A DNA stretch of 64,000 bases from Pseudomonas sp. PB101. GTDB lineage: Bacteria; Pseudomonadota; Gammaproteobacteria; Pseudomonadales; Pseudomonadaceae. The translations under genes were made by a program, and so were the position numbers. This document shows, one piece after another, positions 1 through 8,091 of this stretch. The notes under the pieces were generated by a model. The model saw nothing but the letters and a program-made list of their open reading frames with translations, was not told the DNA's origin and made no database searches. Within the stretch, counting starts at the first letter, position 1. Every line of letters starts with the position of its first letter. The DNA is taken from NCBI RefSeq assembly GCF_009764265.1, contig NZ_RWIR01000026.1, positions 62,001-126,000 on the forward strand, read 5' to 3'.

Positions 1-228
1 CGGTGAACGTTGCAGGCAGGTGAAAAACGATTGGCGCGGGGTCATCGGAATCTCCGGGCAATGCCTCGTTTTAGCCCCCTCTCCGGCATTCGTCCAGTGC
101 TGCAAAAGGGCGATCCCGGGTTATTTCCGAAAGCCTGCATCGGTGGCGTGCTTATTCCGGTGCGCTTCTGCAATTTTTGGGCGCAAGCCTATACTGGCGT
201 CTACAAGAAGTGATTCGGGAGCCTTACG

Positions 229-1248
229 ATGTTCGCTCTCATGCAAAGTACTCGCCTTGAATCGCTGCATCTGAGCGTTGACCCGGTCACCGGGTTGAAG
301 GCGGTCATTGCCATTCATAACAGCCGACTGGGGCCTGCCCTGGGTGGCTGTCGTTACCTTGCCTATCCCAACGACGAATCCGCGGTCGAGGACGCCGTGC
401 GCCTGGCCCAGGGCATGAGCTACAAGGCTGCGCTGGCCGGCCTGGCCCAGGGCGGCGGCGTGGCGGTGATCGTGCGCCCGGCCCATGTGGAAAACCGGGC
501 GGCACTGTTCGAAGCCTTCGGACGTTGCATCGAACAGCTCGAAGGCCGTTACATCACCGCCATCGACAGCGGCACTTCCGTGGCGGACATGGATTGCATC
601 GCTCAACAGACCCAGCATGTCACCAGCACCACTTCAGCCGGTGACCCTGCGCCACACGCGGCGATGGGCGTGTTCACCGGCATCCGCAGTACCGCCATAG
701 CGCGGCTCGGCAGCGATAACCTCGAAGGCCTGCGGGTGGCCATTCAAGGATTGGGCAATGTCGGCTATGCCCTGGCCGAACAACTGCACGCCGCCGGTGC
801 CGAACTGCTGGTCAGCGACATCGATCACGGCAAGGTGCAACTGGCGATGGAACAACTCGGCGCGCATCCGATTGCCAACGATGCGCTGCTCAGCACACCT
901 TGCGACATACTCGCGCCTTGCGGGCTGGGCGGTGTGCTCAACAGCCATACCGTGTCGCAATTGCGTTGCTCGGCGGTGGCCGGCTCGGCCAACAATCAGC
1001 TGACACATCTGGACGTCGCCGACCAGCTGGAACGGCGCGGCATCCTGTACGCGCCCGATTACGTGATCAACGCCGGCGGACTGATCTACGTGTCACTCAA
1101 GCATCGCGGCGAAGAACTCTCGACCATCACAGCGCACCTGTCGAAAATCAGCTCGCGCCTGACCGAGGTGTTCGCCCACGCCCAGGCGGAAAAACGCTCC
1201 CCGGCACGGGTGGCCGATGAGTTGGCGGAGAAAGCGCTGTACCGGTGA
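229..1248 (+). CDS. Leu/Glu/Phe/Val dehydrogenase-like protein lacking the catalytic lysine
   Basis: The 339-residue product matches the leucine dehydrogenase fold along its whole length: an N-terminal substrate domain, a Rossmann NAD domain with GLGNVG near residue 175, and a conserved YAPDYVINAGG segment near 290. Family enzymes deaminate branched-chain or aromatic amino acids with NAD. The substrate lysine (K66 in MSYK) and catalytic aspartate (D113 in TAIDSGT) are present. The lysine of the GGGK motif, 12 residues after K66, is valine here (GGGV, V78), so normal catalysis is doubtful. An ATG at 241 is an alternative start; 229 is preferred for the GGGAG upstream. The preceding 228 bp hold no convincing gene. 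Confidence 0.85.
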   Translation: MFALMQSTRLESLHLSVDPVTGLKAVIAIHNSRLGPALGGCRYLAYPNDESAVEDAVRLAQGMSYKAALAGLAQGGGVAVIVRPAHVENRAALFEAFGRCIEQLEGRYITAIDSGTSVADMDCIAQQTQHVTSTTSAGDPAPHAAMGVFTGIRSTAIARLGSDNLEGLRVAIQGLGNVGYALAEQLHAAGAELLVSDIDHGKVQLAMEQLGAHPIANDALLSTPCDILAPCGLGGVLNSHTVSQLRCSAVAGSANNQLTHLDVADQLERRGILYAPDYVINAGGLIYVSLKHRGEELSTITAHLSKISSRLTEVFAHAQAEKRSPARVADELAEKALYR

Positions 1249-1273
1249 ATGTGTTGAGTTTTCCACAGGCATG

Positions 1274-1304
1274 AAAAAGGCCCTGAGCCATTCGACTCAG
1301 GGCC
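1274..1304 (-). terminator. Rho-independent terminator of yebG
   Basis: A perfect 9-bp stem (GGCCCTGAG/CTCAGGGCC) with an 8-nt loop is followed on the minus strand by TTTTT. It lies 20 bp after the yebG stop and may also serve the convergent dehydrogenase gene. Confidence 0.8.
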
Positions 1305-1323
1305 TGTTCAATTTGCGTCTTGC

Positions 1324-1674
1324 TTACTTGGCGGCTTTGGGAGCCTTCGCAGGTTTGACCGGGGCAATCGGCTCGGCGGCTTCAACGACCTCGGCCACAG
1401 CAACGGGTTCTGCGACTTCTACCGGTGCGCTGAGCAGTTCGGACAGGGCGTCCGGCTGGCTCTTGAACGCCTTGGCGAACACATCGCGATTTTTCGCCAT
1501 GTAGATCCCGGCTTCTTCCACCTGCTGCTCGGTCAGGGACGGAACGGCTTTTTGCAACACTTCAGCCAGCAATTCGGCCAACTCGAGCATTTTGTCATGA
1601 CGGTCAGCTTCGGCTTTATCCATGAACAAGCGCTCCAGATCTCGGCTGCTGCGGTATACCACTTCGACGGCCAT
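1324..1674 (-). CDS. yebG: YebG family SOS-induced protein
   Basis: This 116-residue protein starts MAVEV, as YebG proteins do. It carries the family core (KAEADRHDKMLELAELL, then a region ending in AKNRDVF). YebG is a small SOS-regulon protein of unknown biochemical role. The last 35 or so residues are a low-complexity Ala/Pro/Val/Lys tail, longer than in E. coli YebG. A LexA box lies 44 bp upstream of the start codon, so damage induction is likely. It is monocistronic with its own terminator. Confidence 0.88.
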   Translation of the reverse strand: MAVEVVYRSSRDLERLFMDKAEADRHDKMLELAELLAEVLQKAVPSLTEQQVEEAGIYMAKNRDVFAKAFKSQPDALSELLSAPVEVAEPVAVAEVVEAAEPIAPVKPAKAPKAAK

Positions 1675-1717
1675 TCACCACCTCACATGCCTTCACATTG
1701 GTTGTCGATTTCGACTA

Positions 1718-1733
1718 CTGTATCTATATACAG
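1718..1733 (-). promoter_or_regulatory. LexA (SOS) box of yebG
   Basis: The 16-bp site CTG-N10-CAG has a TA-rich centre (CTGTATCTATATACAG), a near-ideal gamma-proteobacterial LexA operator. It sits just upstream of yebG, a known SOS gene in other bacteria. Confidence 0.88.
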
Positions 1734-1877
1734 CTAAAGAATAAGCGAAACCCTGTCTTTTGGGTAGTGGCTTTTTAATGTAGACCGGTTTCGGCATTTG
1801 TCAGGCGAGGCGCTGCACAGGTGCGACCAAACGCCACGGCGCGTAATCCAGAGCGGCTCGCCATCATGGGCTGGCCT

Positions 1878-1897
1878 TTTTTCTGCATGCAGAAAAA
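1878..1897. promoter_or_regulatory. Perfect 20-bp palindrome upstream of psiE
   Basis: The two 10-bp arms (TTTTTCTGCA and its complement) abut without a spacer, 53 bp before the psiE start codon. As DNA it looks like a dimeric repressor operator. As RNA it could fold, but with almost no loop. The binding factor is unknown, and I found no convincing Pho box here. Confidence 0.45.
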
Positions 1898-1950
1898 CCG
1901 TCACGTCCAACCCGCATCATCCGGTCGAACCGACCTAAGGAAGCAGCATC

Positions 1951-2451
1951 GTGAAAATCAACTGGGCCGAAAAACTGCGGCAGAACGTGCATGAACTGGC
2001 CGAGTCACTGGGCAATCTGTTCGTCGAAACCTTTCACTACCTGGCGCTGTTCGCCATTGGTGCGGTGACCGCGTGGGCGGCGGTGATGGAGTTTCTCGGG
2101 ATGATCGAGGAGGGGCACATCAAGATCGATGACATCTTGCTGCTGTTCATCTACCTGGAGCTGGGTGCGATGGTCGGGATTTATTTCAAGACCAACCACA
2201 TGCCCGTGCGCTTCCTGATCTACGTGGCAATCACCGCGCTGACGCGGCTGCTGATTTCCAACGTATCGCACCACAACCCGCCGGACCTGGGGATCATCTA
2301 CCTGTGCGGCGGGATTCTGCTGCTGGCGTTTGCGATCCTGGTGGTGCGTTACGCTTCGTCGCAATTTCCTTCGGTGAAGATCGAGAACCCACACCGCAAG
2401 ACAGGTGCGGGCTCCAGTGAACACCCGGAAGTGGAAAAGGGCGAACTTTAA
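1951..2451 (+). CDS. psiE: PsiE family phosphate-starvation-inducible membrane protein
   Basis: This 166-residue membrane protein has four predicted helices (about 28-50, 62-80, 88-105 and 115-132). The PsiE pattern of charged/polar motifs is present (LYLELGAMVGIYFKT-like segment and NPPDLGI). In E. coli psiE responds to phosphate and cAMP-CRP; its molecular role is unknown. The start is GTG, chosen because TAAGGAAG lies 8-10 bp upstream. The C-terminal tail is hydrophilic. The gene overlaps the convergent DUF3509 gene by 4 bp. Confidence 0.8.
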   Translation: MKINWAEKLRQNVHELAESLGNLFVETFHYLALFAIGAVTAWAAVMEFLGMIEEGHIKIDDILLLFIYLELGAMVGIYFKTNHMPVRFLIYVAITALTRLLISNVSHHNPPDLGIIYLCGGILLLAFAILVVRYASSQFPSVKIENPHRKTGAGSSEHPEVEKGEL

Positions 2452-2765
2452 AGTCCCATGGCGGGTCGGGGACGGCCACTGGGTGATGGTGGCGGCAGGC
2501 TGCGCGTGCCGTCGTCGGTCATGGCTTCGAGGATGGCCACGGCGCTGTGGCCCTGTTCGATGGCAATGCCGAATTGAATGCTTTGCACCAGTCGCTTGAG
2601 ACGTTGCGGGTCATTGCGCTGTTCGGCGCTGATCATGCGTTTGGCCACTATGCGGCCACTGTTGGAAAGGGTCAGCATGATGTTGCCGTCCAGGCCCTGG
2701 ATGCTCAGGTTGATCTGGTAATCCGCTGCAAAGGCATCGGTAATGAGCTGGAAAGGGTTGTCCAT
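2448..2765 (-). CDS. DUF3509 family protein
   Basis: A 105-residue soluble protein with no signal peptide or membrane helix. The start MDNPFQLITDAFA, the QINLSIQGLDG segment and the RMISAEQRNDPQRL segment resemble the small Pseudomonas family DUF3509, whose function is unknown. The C-terminus is proline/arginine-rich and runs 4 bp into the end of psiE on the other strand. The family assignment is from memory of the motif pattern. Confidence 0.65.
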   Translation of the reverse strand: MDNPFQLITDAFAADYQINLSIQGLDGNIMLTLSNSGRIVAKRMISAEQRNDPQRLKRLVQSIQFGIAIEQGHSAVAILEAMTDDGTRSLPPPSPSGRPRPAMGL

Positions 2766-2916
2766 GATGCGTCACCGCCTGATTGAACGTGCAGTTGTTG
2801 ACCGGCCGTGATCGGGTTGGTTCGCAATGCCAGACCACCGGCCATCTCGCCATCATTGTTCCAGTCAGGATGTAGCAAGGGGCATGCCGAGAAAATTGTC
2901 GGACAAAAAACAAACT

Positions 2917-3019
2917 CTGTAGGAGCGAACCTGTTCGCGATGGTCGTCAACGATAACGCGTAAACCCAGACACCCACGGTGCCTTCTGGTTTTTCGCGAG
3001 CAGGCTCGCTCCTACAGGG
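2917..3019. repeat. Inverted pair of REP elements (GTAGGAGCGA class)
   Basis: Two REP units in opposite orientation, CTGTAGGAGCGAACCTGTTCGCGA and its near reverse complement, are separated by about 50 bp. Together they can fold as one large cruciform or hairpin. They occupy most of the 303-bp gap between the DUF3509 and sdaA genes, where I see nothing else. Confidence 0.85.
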
Positions 3020-3068
3020 GGTTTCTGCACGTTTCAGGGCAATAACGGCGGGCGTGCAACCAAAACGG

Positions 3069-4445
<1,377 letters not shown>

Positions 4446-4527
4446 GCTAAAGCCTGCACAAGTAATGGAAGAGGAATCGCCGCCATTTTTGTAGGACAAG
4501 CGCAATTTCAGCGATACTGCCCGTCAA

Positions 4528-4541
4528 GGTCCTACGTGACC
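4528..4541. promoter_or_regulatory. Candidate LysR operator between sdaA and the LysR gene
   Basis: An interrupted palindrome, GGTC-N6-GACC, lies in the 135-bp divergent intergenic region, in the usual place for a LysR recognition site. It is short and could be chance. Confidence 0.3.
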
Positions 4542-4580
4542 AACGAAACTTCCTAAGACATCCTTTAGCAGGACTAAACG

Positions 4581-5528
4581 ATGAGTCGTCAATTACACGC
4601 CCAGACCTATGTCTGGCTGAACGTGTTTGCCTGTGCCGCGCGACACCTGTCGTTCACCCGCTGCGCCGAAGAGCTGCACATCACACCGGGAGCCGTCAGC
4701 CAACAGATCCGCCAGTTGGAGGAGCGCCTGGGCTTTCGCCTTTTTCACCGCCGTGCCCGTGGAGTGGAACTGAGCGCTGAGGGGCAACGCCTGGCCATGA
4801 CCGTCAACGAGGCCTTTGGCAGCATCGATGCGGAATTGCGGCGCCTGGACGCGGGCATGATCAGCGGGATTCTGCGGGTGCGTTCGATTCCGTCGTTCCT
4901 GAGCAAATGGCTGACGCCGCGCCTGCCGCGTTTGCAGCAGCGTTTTCCGGACATCCAGTTGCGCCTGGTGGCCGAGGACAGCAGCGTGCCGTTGCACGAA
5001 GGCGACTTCGACCTGGCGATCGACCTGAACGACGGCAGCTACCCCGGCCTGTTATCCACAGCCTTGCTCGATGAACAGATTTTCCCGGTGTGCGCGCCGG
5101 GTCTGTTGCGTGGTCGCCCGCCGCTGCACGGTCCGGCAGACCTGATGCACTTTCCCTTGCTGCACGACATCACCGCCTGGCGCGGCAGCTACGAGTACGC
5201 GGAGTGGGAGTTTTACCTCAACGCCATCGGCTTCGAGGGCGCAGATGTGCGACGCGGGCATACCTTCAATCGCAATCACCTGACGATCGAAGCGGCCATT
5301 GCCGGAATGGGGGTGGCGATTGCCCGGCGAACGCTGCTCAACGATGAGCTGGAACGCGGCGCCTTGATCGTGCCTTTCGGCTTGGCGGTGCCCAATCACA
5401 AGCGCTACATGCTGCTGTACGCACCGGGGGCATTGAGCCATCCGGGTGTGCGCGCAGTGCACGACTGGCTGGTGGAGGAGGCGGCTGCCTTTCGCAGCTT
5501 GCACCCGTTGGGGGAGCGTCAAATGTGA
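4581..5528 (+). CDS. LysR family regulator (GcvA-like), likely of serine deaminase
   Basis: The 315-residue protein has an N-terminal winged HTH (about 12-70, with FTRCAEELHITPGAVSQQIRQLE). The LysR co-inducer domain follows (about 95-300), of the GcvA/DsdC type. It is divergent from sdaA with 135 bp between start codons, the usual arrangement for a LysR activator and its target. Control of sdaA by serine or a related amino acid is inferred from position only. Confidence 0.85.
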   Translation: MSRQLHAQTYVWLNVFACAARHLSFTRCAEELHITPGAVSQQIRQLEERLGFRLFHRRARGVELSAEGQRLAMTVNEAFGSIDAELRRLDAGMISGILRVRSIPSFLSKWLTPRLPRLQQRFPDIQLRLVAEDSSVPLHEGDFDLAIDLNDGSYPGLLSTALLDEQIFPVCAPGLLRGRPPLHGPADLMHFPLLHDITAWRGSYEYAEWEFYLNAIGFEGADVRRGHTFNRNHLTIEAAIAGMGVAIARRTLLNDELERGALIVPFGLAVPNHKRYMLLYAPGALSHPGVRAVHDWLVEEAAAFRSLHPLGERQM

Positions 5529-5741
5529 GCAATTATTACGTAAGAGCAGGGCGACCCAACTCCCGACCTTAACAGCGCTTTTGCTCGTTGTCCGGTTTTT
5601 TTGCGTAGGAAAAATTATCTTTTTTCAGGGGTTGAATTGTTCAGCGTACAGACCGATTGTGTAAGTAAGAGGTCACGGTGATGACGCCCAAGGGCTTAGC
5701 TGACCGGCCTCTCGCGAGCTAGCTGAAATAAGGGATGAACT

Positions 5742-6149
5742 ATGCAAATCCAAGTCAATAGCGATAACCATATTCAAGGCAGTAAACGACTGGAGGAGTG
5801 GGTACGTACGACCATTGAGAGCACGCTCGAACGCTACGAAGAGGACCTGACACGCGTCGAGGTTCACCTGCGGGACGAGAACGGCGACAAGCCCGGTCCC
5901 CACGACATGCGCTGCCAACTGGAGGCGCGGCCAAAAGGCCATCAACCGGTTTCCGTCACCCATAAAGCCTCCACCATGGAGCAGGCGATCGACGGAGCGG
6001 CCACCAAACTTGAACATGCGCTGGAGCATATGTTCGGCAAATTACGCGGCAAACGAGCCAATGTGGTGCCCCTCGAGAGTGGCGCCCATGCCGACCAGCT
6101 GCTGGAAGAAGAGTTTCTGGAAAACGAACAGGCTGCGCTTAACGGCTGA
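5742..6149 (+). CDS. hpf: HPF/RaiA family ribosome-associated protein
   Basis: The 135-residue protein has the ribosome hibernation fold in its first 100 residues: IQVNSDNHIQGSKRLEEWVR, an acidic ERYEEDLTRVEVHLRDENG strand, and a helix with KLEHALEHMFGKLRGK. Such proteins bind the 30S decoding region in stationary phase and silence ribosomes. The C-terminus is a short acidic tail rather than the dimerisation domain of long HPF. It is not next to rpoN/ptsN as the usual Pseudomonas hpf is, so it is probably a second homologue. A strong terminator follows. Confidence 0.8.
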   Translation: MQIQVNSDNHIQGSKRLEEWVRTTIESTLERYEEDLTRVEVHLRDENGDKPGPHDMRCQLEARPKGHQPVSVTHKASTMEQAIDGAATKLEHALEHMFGKLRGKRANVVPLESGAHADQLLEEEFLENEQAALNG

Positions 6150-6179
6150 CACCTGATTCACTGTTTACCTTCCCATGAA

Positions 6180-6210
6180 AACGGGCCTGCATTGCAGGCC
6201 CGTTTTGTTT
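6180..6210 (+). terminator. Rho-independent terminator of hpf
   Basis: A perfect 10-bp GC-rich stem (ACGGGCCTGC/GCAGGCCCGT) with a 3-nt loop is followed by TTTTGTTTT, 31 bp after the hpf stop. Confidence 0.9.
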
Positions 6211-6231
6211 TCGCCCGATCCTTTTGCATAT

Positions 6232-6250
6232 GAGAATGTTTATCATTAAT
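6232..6250. promoter_or_regulatory. Fur box upstream of the ECF sigma gene
   Basis: The 19-mer GAGAATGTTTATCATTAAT matches the Fur consensus at 14 of 19 positions by eye. It lies 67 bp before the sigma factor start, the expected place for iron repression of a cell-surface signalling system. Confidence 0.75.
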
Positions 6251-6316
6251 ATTGCGGCCTTTCCGGCCCCCTGACGCTGTCGTGGCTTCACCGGTTTTCA
6301 GGTCGAAACGTGAACG

Positions 6317-6889
6317 ATGATCACTCTGCCCCCCGAGCCCCACGATATCGAACGCGATCAACACCGCGGCGACCGTGCGCATTTTCTCCAGGTATTTCTC
6401 TCCCAGCGTTCGCAAATGGAGGCGCTGGTGAGTCGTCGCGTCGGTTGCCGGGCGACGGCGGCTGATCTGGTGCAGGATCTGTTCCTGCGGTTCTGGCGGC
6501 GGCCGCTGGTGCAGGTCGAGGAGCTCAGCACTTACCTGCTGCGCTGCGCCGGCAACATCGCCATCGACCATTTGCGCAGTGAAGGCACGCGGGTCCGCGC
6601 CAGTGAAGGCTTGATGGTCGAACCGCCGGACAGCCATGGCAGCGGACCGCAAGCGGCGCTGGAGGCGGGCAACGATTTGCGCCACGTGGAAGCTGCATTG
6701 CGTGCGCTACCTGAGCGCACGCGGCAGATCTTTTTGCTCAATCGCATTCACGGCCGCAAATACGCCGAGATCGCCAAGGCCATGGGCTTGTCCCAAAGTG
6801 CCGTGGAAAAACATATGATGCGCGCCCTCGAAGCCTGCAAGGCCAGCCTTCGGGAACCTGAACCGCGTACGCCAGGGAAAGCACCGTGA
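6317..6889 (+). CDS. ECF sigma factor, FecI family
   Basis: The 190-residue protein has sigma region 2 (about 40-105, with DLVQDLFLRFWRRP and YLLRCAGNIAIDHLR) and region 4 (about 125-175, with LPERTRQIFLLNRIHGRKYAEIA and an HTH). FecI-type factors direct transcription of iron-uptake receptor genes when released by their FecR partner. A Fur box precedes it. Its stop overlaps the GTG start of fecR by 4 bp, so the two are translationally coupled. The downstream receptor is the obvious target. Confidence 0.9.
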   Translation: MITLPPEPHDIERDQHRGDRAHFLQVFLSQRSQMEALVSRRVGCRATAADLVQDLFLRFWRRPLVQVEELSTYLLRCAGNIAIDHLRSEGTRVRASEGLMVEPPDSHGSGPQAALEAGNDLRHVEAALRALPERTRQIFLLNRIHGRKYAEIAKAMGLSQSAVEKHMMRALEACKASLREPEPRTPGKAP

Positions 6890-7875
6890 ACCACTTCGAA
6901 CGCGTCACCCCGACGCCCGCTCAGGAGCAGGCCGCGCTGGCCTGGCTGAGCCTGTTGCATGACCAGCCAAGCAGCGGTGACCAGGCGACGTTCAGCCAGT
7001 GGCTGCAAGCAGACCCCGCCCATGCCGAGGCATATGCCCGGGCGCAGGTCCTGTGGGAGTTGAGCGAAGGTCCGGCGCGCACGCTCGCCGATGAAGAGGC
7101 TTTTGCCTTGCAGGGCTATCTCAACGCCATGGACAAGCCGCGGCGCAGTGCGATCGGGCGCTGGTCAGGTGTGCTGGCGATGGCTGCATGCCTGCTGCTC
7201 ATGATCAGCCTCGGAACCGGCTGGCAGCCCTCGCGCTGGATGGATGACCTGGGTGCGGATTACGTCTCGGCCCCGGGGCAGATTCGCACCGTCACCCTGG
7301 CCGACCAGTCGCAGGTGACACTGGATGCCGACAGCGCCATCGCTGTGGATTTCAGTCGCGGCGAACGGCATGTGCAACTGCGCCGCGGCGCCGGGTTTTT
7401 CAGCGTCACCCACACCGGCGAGCCATTTGTGGTGGATGCCGAGAAAGGCCAGGCGCGGGTCCTGGGCACGCAGTTCGAGGTCCGTTTGCAGCCCCATGGC
7501 GCGCAGGTCACGGTGTTGTCCGGACGGGTGGGCGTGACGGCGGAGCAGCACGCCGAACAGCAAATTCTTACCGCAGGCCAGCAAGTGGCCTACGGCAAAG
7601 GCACGGCGGAAAAACTCCACGCGGTGGACAGTGAAGCGCAGCTGGCATGGCGCCAGGGCTGGCTCAATTACTACAAGGCGACGCTGGCCGATGTGGTGAA
7701 TGACCTGAGCCGCTATTACCCCGGGCGGATCGTGCTGCTCAATGATGAACTGGCGATGCGGCGGGTCAGTGGCAGCTTTCCTAGCAGGAACCCGCAGGCG
7801 GTGTTGAGTTCGTTGCAGGGGGTGTTGGGGTTTGAGCAGCATCAGGTGTTGGGGCATCTGATTATTTTGCGTTGA
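6886..7875 (+). CDS. FecR family anti-sigma/sigma regulator
   Basis: The 329-residue protein has a cytoplasmic N-terminal sigma-binding domain (AALAWLSLLHDQPSSGDQATF, then FSQWL). A single membrane helix follows near 88-108, then the periplasmic FecR domain (GQIRTVTLADQSQVTLDADSAI and RGAGFFSV). It relays receptor occupancy to the sigma factor. The start codon is GTG within the sigma stop (GTGA). It resembles FiuR/FoxR-type proteins of Pseudomonas. Confidence 0.9.
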   Translation: MNHFERVTPTPAQEQAALAWLSLLHDQPSSGDQATFSQWLQADPAHAEAYARAQVLWELSEGPARTLADEEAFALQGYLNAMDKPRRSAIGRWSGVLAMAACLLLMISLGTGWQPSRWMDDLGADYVSAPGQIRTVTLADQSQVTLDADSAIAVDFSRGERHVQLRRGAGFFSVTHTGEPFVVDAEKGQARVLGTQFEVRLQPHGAQVTVLSGRVGVTAEQHAEQQILTAGQQVAYGKGTAEKLHAVDSEAQLAWRQGWLNYYKATLADVVNDLSRYYPGRIVLLNDELAMRRVSGSFPSRNPQAVLSSLQGVLGFEQHQVLGHLIILR

Positions 7876-7887
7876 GACGACCGGCCT

Positions 7888-7955
7888 CTTCGCGAGCAGG
7901 CTCGCTCCCACGGGGAAATGCATTCCAAATGTGGGAGCGAGCCTGCTCGCGAAGA
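7888..7955. repeat. Inverted pair of REP elements (GTGGGAGCGA class)
   Basis: Two units, CTTCGCGAGCAGGCTCGCTCCCAC and its near-perfect reverse complement, are 18 bp apart. They form a long hairpin between fecR and the receptor gene and could attenuate read-through. Confidence 0.88.
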
Positions 7956-8091
7956 CGTCGGGTCAGACGCCACTGTTCTTTCAATAAAAATATTTTCAGA
8001 TTTTTGCTGAGGTAAACCCGATCGCCATCCGTGTAGTGACTGAAACTGCGAGTCATTCGCATCCGTTGCGGTTCTACACAGGTCATGAGCA

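Noticed and set aside
1..228. Possible partial gene at the left edge
   Set aside because: Short frames here give low-complexity translations without a ribosome site. The stretch looks like the promoter region of the dehydrogenase-like gene (TATACT at 190-195).
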